From Sporosarcina highlanderae (GTDB lineage: Bacteria; Bacillota; Bacilli; Bacillales_A; Planococcaceae), in NCBI RefSeq assembly GCF_030433715.1, contig NZ_JAROCC010000001.1:372001-436000 (forward strand): a stretch of DNA of 64,000 nucleotides. The letters are read 5' to 3'. The position numbers and the translations under genes are program-made. Shown piece after piece: positions 58,219 through 64,000 of the stretch. The notes below the pieces were generated by a model. That model searched no databases. It was not told the DNA's origin and was given only the letters and a program-made list of their open reading frames with translations. How positions within the stretch are numbered: the stretch's first letter is position 1; each line of letters starts with the position of its first letter.

Positions 58219-58493
58219 TTTGCCCGATAGGCTAAGTAAGATTGCTTGACGGAATAAAGGACGCCAATTGCTGCACCTGAGTAGAAAAAGCCCATAAAAA
58301 TCCCGGCCGGTAGATTTCCACGGTGACTAATAAAGATGGATATAATTAAGGCAACTATCGTAGCAACCGTAGACAACCAGCTTGATTTCACGCCAAATAG
58401 CCATTTTGCTGCCAAAACAATTACCAATACGACCGGCACCGCCCAAAACGCATCCCATATATTCGTGTGAATGATTGGGTATTCAGTAAACAT
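58215..58493 (-). CDS. Hypothetical 92-aa membrane protein
   Basis: Three hydrophobic segments (residues about 15-33, 39-57, 62-80) and a short polar C-terminus. It starts MFTEYPIIHTNIWDAFWAVP with AAGGA nine bases before the ATG. The stop overlaps the end of fhuF tail to tail. No family recognised. Confidence 0.72.
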   Translation of the reverse strand: MFTEYPIIHTNIWDAFWAVPVVLVIVLAAKWLFGVKSSWLSTVATIVALIISIFISHRGNLPAGIFMGFFYSGAAIGVLYSVKQSYLAYRAN

Positions 58494-58562
58494 GGAAATC
58501 AGTCCTTTTTAATAATAGGATGTGCGTTTAGTACAATACTTACACGAACAGAGGAGATATAA

Positions 58563-58883
58563 ATGAATAAAGTTGAAATCAGGGGCAGCGTCATAGATGA
58601 GGAAACAAGATGCACACATTACCATTCAGAGCTTGATATTATAGCGATTAAGTTTTATTGCTGTAAAACGTATTTTCCGTGCTATTCATGTCATGAAGAA
58701 TCGGGGTGCGGCGACCATAAAGTGTGGCCGGCAGAGATGTTTGATGAGAAAGTTGTGCTTTGTGGGAAATGCAAAGATGAACTGACAGTTAATCAATATA
58801 AGAGCGGGCACGGTTGTCCTTCTTGCAGGGCGGATTTTAATCCTAAGTGCAGGCTTCATTGGGAGTTGTATTTCGAAAAATAA
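58563..58883 (+). CDS. CHY zinc-finger protein
   Basis: A 106-residue protein with many Cys/His ligands in the CHY pattern: TRCTHYHSELDIIAIKFYCC, CYSCHEESGCGDHKVWP, VVLCGKCKDEL, GCPSCRADFNPKCRLHW. It should bind two or three zinc ions. In bacteria these stand-alone CHY proteins have no clear role; copper or zinc handling, or protein folding at mitochondria-like membranes in eukaryotic relatives, has been proposed. GAGGAG precedes the ATG. Confidence 0.92.
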   Translation: MNKVEIRGSVIDEETRCTHYHSELDIIAIKFYCCKTYFPCYSCHEESGCGDHKVWPAEMFDEKVVLCGKCKDELTVNQYKSGHGCPSCRADFNPKCRLHWELYFEK

Positions 58884-58930
58884 AAATGAAGTGAAGGCCA
58901 CTACTATAGGGCTTTCACTTCATTTTTATA
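58884..58930. terminator. Bidirectional terminator
   Basis: AAATGAAGTGAA and TTCACTTCATTT form a long stem after the CHY gene; T-rich ends lie on both strands. Confidence 0.9.
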
Positions 58931-58993
58931 AATTAAAGGGAGTACAGCTATGACACAATCATCACGTTAGTTTAGTTCCCGTAAACCACGCGG

Positions 58994-60199
58994 CTATACT
59001 GTTTTTATTCCTGATACTTTTTTAAATCGGCTAACCCGCATAATGCCCAAATAGAAAATTGGCAAGGTCGCAGTTACTACAGCAAATCCTATCCAGCCTA
59101 AATTTTCATACAACGGTCCTAAAAATGTGCTGCCAATCGCTACCCCGGTGTAATAGGAAACTAAGTAAAGGCTTGCTGCAGTGCCCTTATGGTGCGTTGC
59201 CTCCTTGCTAACTGAGGCTGCGGTTAAGGAATGTGCAGTGAAAAAACCTAAACACACAATACATAAGCCGATTACAATGAAGCTAAGTGGTGAAAGAGCC
59301 GCCAAACCAATTCCCGTGGATAGTAAACCGATTCCTACCGTCCTAACATTGCGGAGGCCAAATCTTCCTGAAAGCCAACCAGCAAGAGGTGCACCTAAGA
59401 CACCAAACCCGTATGCTAAATATAAATAGGAAATCTCTTCAAGTGAAAAGGAATAGGGCAACCCAAGCAGGTGGAATGGTAAATACGTCCATATCCCCGT
59501 GAACGATAGCTGAAGTACAATTCCTAAGCCGAATACAAGTAGAAAAGCCCGATTTTTCAGGTGGAACGTTATGCCTTCAATGTCTTTTGCAATAGTTGCA
59601 TTACTCGGCATGAAATTCCTTGATTTCGGGAGCGTAAATAGAAGAAGGATGAACAATCCCACCCCAAAAATAGATAAGATATATAAGGATGTTTGCCATG
59701 TTGCCTGTTCAGCGATGTAACCGGTCATGAAACGACCAAACATTCCTCCCAAACTGTTAAAAGAAATATAAAGCGCCGTTGCAACATTCGTAAACTGCTT
59801 ATCCACTTCCTCACTGATAAAAGCAAGTGCAGCCGCCGGCACGCCTGCCAACGCAAAGCCCTGAACAAAACGGAGAATTAAAATCAGCAAAAATGAATCT
59901 GTATTTGCAATAAGGATAAATGGAATTGCCGAACCAATCACTGAAAAATATATGTATCGATTCCGTCCGTTTCGATCGGAAAGAAAACCTAAGACAAGGA
60001 GTCCAAGGATAAGCCCAATTGTCGTTACTGACATGGCCATACTTGAATAAGAGACAGATATGTCAAATTCTGATGTGAAAATTGGCAGTAGTGGTTGCAT
60101 CGAATAGAGCGATGCGAAGATGAAGATTGAAGCAAACCCCAAGCTAAGTACAATTCTCCAGAACTGTAAATCCCTTATCGTATAGCCATTATGTTGCAT
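58994..60199 (-). CDS. MFS transporter
   Basis: A 401-residue, 12-helix major facilitator from ATG 60199 (MQHNGYTIRDLQFWRIVL, AGGA ten bases upstream). The frame is open to 60286, but no ribosome site supports the extra 29 residues. MFS motif A is LGFLSDRNGRNRYIY near residue 80, and the family pattern FVQGFALAGVPAAALAFISE near 115 matches YnfM/AraJ-type exporters. The substrate is unknown. It follows the TRAP operon terminator and is probably separately transcribed. Confidence 0.88.
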   Translation of the reverse strand: MQHNGYTIRDLQFWRIVLSLGFASIFIFASLYSMQPLLPIFTSEFDISVSYSSMAMSVTTIGLILGLLVLGFLSDRNGRNRYIYFSVIGSAIPFILIANTDSFLLILILRFVQGFALAGVPAAALAFISEEVDKQFTNVATALYISFNSLGGMFGRFMTGYIAEQATWQTSLYILSIFGVGLFILLLFTLPKSRNFMPSNATIAKDIEGITFHLKNRAFLLVFGLGIVLQLSFTGIWTYLPFHLLGLPYSFSLEEISYLYLAYGFGVLGAPLAGWLSGRFGLRNVRTVGIGLLSTGIGLAALSPLSFIVIGLCIVCLGFFTAHSLTAASVSKEATHHKGTAASLYLVSYYTGVAIGSTFLGPLYENLGWIGFAVVTATLPIFYLGIMRVSRFKKVSGIKTV

Positions 60200-60289
60200 T
60201 GTCTCACGTCCTGTCGGCAGCCTACTGGCAATCGTTTTTTCACCCTGAAAAAATTTGCGTCTACACGTAGTCATGAACTTATTCACTTA

Positions 60290-60330
60290 TAAAAACGCCG
60301 GTGCTTGCATTCTCCAATACCGGCGTCTAT
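60290..60330 (-). terminator. Terminator of the TRAP operon
   Basis: ACGCCGGT (60295-60302) and ACCGGCGT (60319-60326) pair, with TTTTTA on the minus strand, after dctM. Confidence 0.85.
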
Positions 60331-60388
60331 ACCTTATTACATTCTTGCAATAACTTTTGTGAAACAATACTAACATGCTATAACTTCA

Positions 60389-61660
60389 TCACTTCATGCG
60401 ATCCGTCAACCAAAGGGAAAGTTCAGGGAAAATGATAACAATCACTAAGACGAATATCATCAAAAAGATAAAAGGAATGACGCCCTTTACAACAGCCCCT
60501 AACTTTTCCTTCGATATCCCACTAACTACGAACAAATTCAAACCAACGGGAGGTGTGATCATCCCTAACTCCATATTGATTGTCATGATAATCGCAAAAT
60601 GAATTAAGTTAATATCGAAATGGATCAACATCGGTAGAAGGATTGGCAAGGTGATAAGAATGATAGACACAGCTTCAAGGAACATTCCCATCCCAAATAA
60701 TAGTAGATTGACAGCGATGATGAAGATCCATTTATTTACATCACTTTCGGCAATCCAGGCACCAATTTGTTGAGGGATTTGTGCATTTGTTAAGTAAAGT
60801 CCAAATAGACTCGCCGCGCCTATAATCAAGAAAATCATGGCCGTAATATTGATAGACTCCACGATGATAGGGCGGATATCACGCCAATGCAACTCACGAT
60901 AAATGAATACCGATACAATAATTCCGTAAAACACAGCGATAACCGCGGATTCTGTCGGAGTGACTACGCCACTGTAAATACTCCCTAAAATTAGAAACGG
61001 AAGGAATGCTCCCCAAATCGCTTTTAAGGAATGTCTTCCGCGTTCCGCCCAGGTCGCTCGCTCTCCCCTTCCATACCCATTCTTCTTTGCATAGAAGATT
61101 GCTGAGACAACTAATACTCCACCTAAAAGAAGTCCTGGAATAATACCAGCCATAAAAAGTTTGCCTATGGATACTTCTGCCGTAATACCGTAAATAATTA
61201 AAGGAATACTCGGCGGAATGAGAATCCCCAATGTTCCTCCGGCAGCGACAAGGCCCATAGAATATTTCTTATCATAACCAGCGTTCACCATTGCTGGAAT
61301 CATAATTGAACCGATTGCTGCAGCAGTTGCAGGACTGGATCCCGAAATGGCAGCAAAAATCATACAAGCAAGGATTGTTACAACAGCAAGCCCCCCTGAT
61401 AGGTGACCGACCCATGACTTTAATGCCTCAATCAAATATTTTGAAATACCACCACGCGCTAAGATGACCCCGGCTAAAACAAAACCCGGGATTGCCATCA
61501 TTGGAAAAGAATCTAACGCTGTGAATATCCTTTGCGGAACCATGGTCATATTGAAATCGCTTTGGAATAGGACAATCATCGTCGATAAGGCGAGACTAAT
61601 GGCAATCGGTACTCTTAGTAGCATAAGGATAAAGAAAATACTAAGTAATAGGATTATCAT
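60389..61660 (-). CDS. dctM: TRAP transporter large permease (DctM)
   Basis: A 423-residue protein with about 12 helices. DctM landmarks are SFPMMAIPGFVLAGVILARG near residue 50, ISGSSPATAAAIGSIMIPAM near 105, YDKKYSMGLVAAGGTLGILI near 128 with PPSIPLIIYG, TPTESAVIAVFYG near 235, and TPPVGLNLFVVSG near 360. It forms the ion-coupled channel of the TRAP system with the small subunit. It overlaps dctQ by 20 bases. AAAGGA precedes the ATG. Confidence 0.96.
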   Translation of the reverse strand: MIILLLSIFFILMLLRVPIAISLALSTMIVLFQSDFNMTMVPQRIFTALDSFPMMAIPGFVLAGVILARGGISKYLIEALKSWVGHLSGGLAVVTILACMIFAAISGSSPATAAAIGSIMIPAMVNAGYDKKYSMGLVAAGGTLGILIPPSIPLIIYGITAEVSIGKLFMAGIIPGLLLGGVLVVSAIFYAKKNGYGRGERATWAERGRHSLKAIWGAFLPFLILGSIYSGVVTPTESAVIAVFYGIIVSVFIYRELHWRDIRPIIVESINITAMIFLIIGAASLFGLYLTNAQIPQQIGAWIAESDVNKWIFIIAVNLLLFGMGMFLEAVSIILITLPILLPMLIHFDINLIHFAIIMTINMELGMITPPVGLNLFVVSGISKEKLGAVVKGVIPFIFLMIFVLVIVIIFPELSLWLTDRMK

Positions 61661-62138
61661 ATTTTACATCCTTTCCACGAATCAACTGAACGAGCCGTTC
61701 GATAAAGCGCAATAGAAATAGTGTTCCTGAAATTGGTAGGATTAGATAGATGATCCACATCGGTATTCCGACGTCCAGGGAAACCATACCTGAATGGTAT
61801 CTACTTGCCACGAGTACGATGCCGTAATATGTATAGGCAACGCAAAAGGCAATGCTCACAGACGTTGCAAATATATCCAGGACTTTTTTCATTCGTGCAG
61901 ATAACTTATCGTATAACATATCTACCTGGATATGCTGATTGTGGCGTAAAGCGAGAGCAAATCCTAAGAAAACCCCCCAGATGATTACATACCGAACCAC
62001 TTCCTCGACCCATGCCTTTGGCTCATTGAAAACGTATCGCATGAAGACGCCATAAAAAATAAGGGTGATACCACCGAAGAAGAATGTTCCCGCAGAAATC
62101 TCTTCGAACAAATCCCATACTTTTTTTAAGGTTTTCAA
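61641..62138 (-). CDS. dctQ: TRAP transporter small permease (DctQ)
   Basis: A 165-residue protein with four helices and the DctQ pattern YVFNEPKAWVEEVVRYVIIW near residue 32, HNQHIQVDMLYDKLS near 65, and GMVSLDVGIPMWIIYLILPI near 118. It starts at TTG 62138 with GGAGGG eight bases upstream. Partner of DctM. A stem-loop in the 126-base gap from dctP likely lowers its expression relative to the binding protein. Confidence 0.94.
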   Translation of the reverse strand: MKTLKKVWDLFEEISAGTFFFGGITLIFYGVFMRYVFNEPKAWVEEVVRYVIIWGVFLGFALALRHNQHIQVDMLYDKLSARMKKVLDIFATSVSIAFCVAYTYYGIVLVASRYHSGMVSLDVGIPMWIIYLILPISGTLFLLRFIERLVQLIRGKDVKYDNPIT

Positions 62139-62219
62139 TATCTTGCCCTCCTTTTAGCCCTCGCAATTAATCGCGAGTATAGTTAATAGTATTATTCGGT
62201 CCACCGAACCAATCCATTT

Positions 62220-62268
62220 AAAAGAACGGATGCCAATCTGTTACCAGAAAGGCATCCATCCGTTTTAC
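62220..62268 (-). terminator. Intra-operon attenuator between dctP and dctQ
   Basis: On the minus strand ACGGATGGATGCC pairs with GGCATCCGTT (bulged) around a ~15-base loop, followed by CTTTTA. It lies just past the dctP stop, a common way to make more binding protein than permease. Confidence 0.7.
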
Positions 62269-63287
62269 TTCAAGTCTCGAATTCCGTTTAGTAATTCAGG
62301 AGTGATTGTATCGCCGAACTCATCATAAACAGGTTGCAATGCTTTAACGAATGCATCGCGCTCTTCTTTCGTCAACTCAAGGACTTCGACCTTCCCGGAG
62401 TTTTTAATATTTTCGAAGCTCTTTTTGTTTTCATCAGAAGCAAGTTGCCATTCTAAATCTGTCGCTTCTTTCAATGCTTCTTCTACTTGTTCACGGATGT
62501 CTTTCGGCATACCTTCCCAGAATGGTTTGTTTACGAAAATCGCATAGTCTAAACGTCCATGCTCACTCAATGTAAAGTATTTTTGTACTTCTTGGTATTT
62601 TTGTGTGTCAAAGTTGTTGAATGTGTTTTCTTGCCCGTCAACAGTACCTTGTTGCAGTGCCGCATACGTCTCACCGAATGAAATTGTCGCGCTTCCCGCA
62701 CCCAACGCTTTGAATTGGGACTCCAATACTTTCCCCGCTTGTGCACGGAACTTCAACCCTTTGAAATCTTCCGGCTTTTGTAATGGGTGTTTGCTTGTTG
62801 AAAAATGCTTGAAGCCATTTTCCCAGAATGCAAGACCCATAATATCGTTGTTTGCCAATTGATCACTGTTTAGCAATGTTTGTGCTACATCGCTTTCGAA
62901 AAACTTTCGTGCATGGTCTTCATCTTCAAATAAGAATGGCATATCAACATATTGCCAACGCGGATCTAACTTGACCATTTTTGTAACAGAAGGAGCAATC
63001 ATGTGGACGTTTCCAGACACTAATGCATCCAACTCATCCGCATCCCCGTAAAGCTGAGAAGATGGATAGACTTCAACTTTCACCCTTCCATCCGTCTTCT
63101 CTGCTACCAATTCTGCAAAGCGGTTGGAAGCCTTTCCTTTTACGCTATCAATTGCTGTAACGTGTGAGAATTTTATAATGAGAGGATTTTCCTTAGTAGC
63201 TTCCTTCCCACCCCCAGAACCACCGCTTGAACAAGCCGCCAAAATGGCTATCAGACTAATAACACCAAGTAAAAGCAATTTTTTCAT
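62265..63287 (-). CDS. dctP: TRAP transporter substrate-binding lipoprotein (DctP)
   Basis: A 340-residue lipoprotein. Signal MKKLLLLGVISLIAILAAC has a lipobox at Cys19, followed by a glycine/serine linker. The DctP fold is shown by IIKFSHVTAIDSVKGKASNR, VEVYPSSQLYGDADELDALV, LKFRAQAGKVLESQFKALGA with the conserved ligand Arg, and GTVDGQENTFNNFD. It binds a carboxylate (C4-dicarboxylate or related keto acid). Its ATG overlaps the stop of an upstream DctP-like gene by four bases. Confidence 0.95.
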   Translation of the reverse strand: MKKLLLLGVISLIAILAACSSGGSGGGKEATKENPLIIKFSHVTAIDSVKGKASNRFAELVAEKTDGRVKVEVYPSSQLYGDADELDALVSGNVHMIAPSVTKMVKLDPRWQYVDMPFLFEDEDHARKFFESDVAQTLLNSDQLANNDIMGLAFWENGFKHFSTSKHPLQKPEDFKGLKFRAQAGKVLESQFKALGAGSATISFGETYAALQQGTVDGQENTFNNFDTQKYQEVQKYFTLSEHGRLDYAIFVNKPFWEGMPKDIREQVEEALKEATDLEWQLASDENKKSFENIKNSGKVEVLELTKEERDAFVKALQPVYDEFGDTITPELLNGIRDLK

Positions 63288-64000
63288 GTGTCTTTACCCC
63301 CTTTGTATTTTGGAAGTGAATCTATATATTTAGCCCCGAACCGCTTACGGTAGTACTCATAAACGGGTTCAAATGCTTCTTCCCAAATTTCCTTTTCCGC
63401 TTGTGAAATGTAGTGAATTTCAATACAAGCGCATTCCTCCATTTCGGTAAGTTCCGACTCATTCAATTCCTTGGCGAGTTCCCTTTCCCAATCACTGACT
63501 TCAGAAAGTGTTTCCGTTATCAATAATTGAACTTCTTCAGGTAAGCCATTCCAGAATTCTTTGTTCATCATCAAAACATACCCTAAATAACCGTGATTGC
63601 TGACCGTTAAATACTTCTGTTGAAGATGAATATTCTTACTCGCGATATTTGACATCGTGTTTTCCTGGCCATCTATCTCACCGCCCTCGAAACTCTGAAA
63701 GACGGTATTGAAATCCACTTTTATAGGAACTGCGCCAAATATTGAAAATTGCTCATGGAGAATGTCGCTAGGCATAATCCGTATTTTCAAGTCCGCTACG
63801 TCGGAAGGATGTAGTATTGGATAACTGCGGTTCGTTAATTGTTTGAAACCGTTATCCCACATTCCAAGCATGACGTAACCTTTTGCATCCAACTTTGCAA
63901 TGAGTTCCTGTCCAGTATCGCCATCGATGTAGTCGTGTACCTCTTCATAACTTTCAAATGCATATGGCAAGTCAATTACCGACCACTCTGGTACGAGCGA
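63284..64000 (-). CDS. Second DctP/DctB-like binding protein (partial, 5' end outside window)
   Basis: The frame is open to the window edge; the TTG at 63970 is internal, since upstream codons continue SLVPEWSVIDLPYAFESYEE, which aligns with DctP residues DPRWQYVDMPFLFED. DctP-type features follow: LKIRIMPSDILHEQFSIFGA with the ligand Arg, and GGEIDGQENTMSNI. It lacks the dctP-like length at the C-terminus only slightly. A second binding protein upstream of dctP may be a sensory DctB-type protein feeding a two-component system, or a second receptor. Two cysteines (EECACIEI) are unusual for the family. Confidence 0.85.
   Translation of the reverse strand, partial: SLVPEWSVIDLPYAFESYEEVHDYIDGDTGQELIAKLDAKGYVMLGMWDNGFKQLTNRSYPILHPSDVADLKIRIMPSDILHEQFSIFGAVPIKVDFNTVFQSFEGGEIDGQENTMSNIASKNIHLQQKYLTVSNHGYLGYVLMMNKEFWNGLPEEVQLLITETLSEVSDWERELAKELNESELTEMEECACIEIHYISQAEKEIWEEAFEPVYEYYRKRFGAKYIDSLPKYKGGKDT

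Overview
The window is about 64 kb of a low-to-moderate GC Gram-positive chromosome. The B. subtilis-like gene sets (liaIHFSR, yerO/swrC, a ykoGH-like pair with PepSY proteins, YndM, opuD), the strong AGGAGG ribosome sites, and the T-box, S-box and preQ1 leaders point to Bacillales. The best guess is Planococcaceae near Sporosarcina; that placement is inference from gene content, not a search. There is no rRNA, tRNA, IS element, prophage or CRISPR. The window opens inside a PucR/CdaR-type regulator and ends inside a DctP-like binding protein.

Layout. 0-7 kb: PucR-type regulator, glutaredoxin with an unlisted 41-residue partner, metallo-beta-lactamase-fold hydrolase, two PepSY proteins behind a two-component system, and a dedA-uppP lipid-carrier pair. 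7-14 kb: a DnaA-box-like cluster, a DUF4139 protein, and a fatty-acid oxidation operon (thiolase, SDR, acyl-CoA dehydrogenase, acyl-CoA synthetase). 14-28 kb: the lia envelope-stress operon, a multi-pass channel-like protein, RND pump SwrC with divergent repressor YerO, then a second two-component system that hides a 59-residue membrane protein between regulator and kinase. 28-34 kb: T-box-controlled second-type MetRS, DUF2200, and a small membrane operon with a CPBP protease. 34-43 kb: ECF sigma/anti-sigma pair, lipoproteins, preQ1 riboswitch plus queT, and betaine transporter OpuD. 43-48 kb: SAM-riboswitch operon metY-hom, plsY with a decayed copy of its own 3' end, and persulfide sensor CstR. 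48-58 kb: YeiH/LysR pair, pepT, an amber-interrupted exporter, a NitT/TauT-type ABC transporter, a CstR-box-controlled rhodanese, a CoA-transferase and FhuF. 58-64 kb: MFS exporter and a TRAP transporter operon.

Regulation is unusually readable. Examples are the overlapping face-to-face yerO/swrC promoters with one shared operator, an ECF autoregulatory promoter, and five ATACC-N6-GGTAT sites that tie cstR to a rhodanese 8 kb away and to what looks like a decayed sulfite exporter.

The most unusual signal is a set of intergenic arrays. Seven loci carry short words repeated on a rigid 20-21 bp lattice (two helical turns) with variable filler. Each array uses one word family: TTATCACC(A/G)ACT at three loci, TTATGCGTGAG at two, GAAGAATGGACC and TTGAGCG at one each, with a two-copy AACGAGAACT remnant beside one of them. 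Words differ but spacing does not, and neighbouring units often alternate between two subtypes. No known element I can name explains this, and it is the best candidate for something undescribed.
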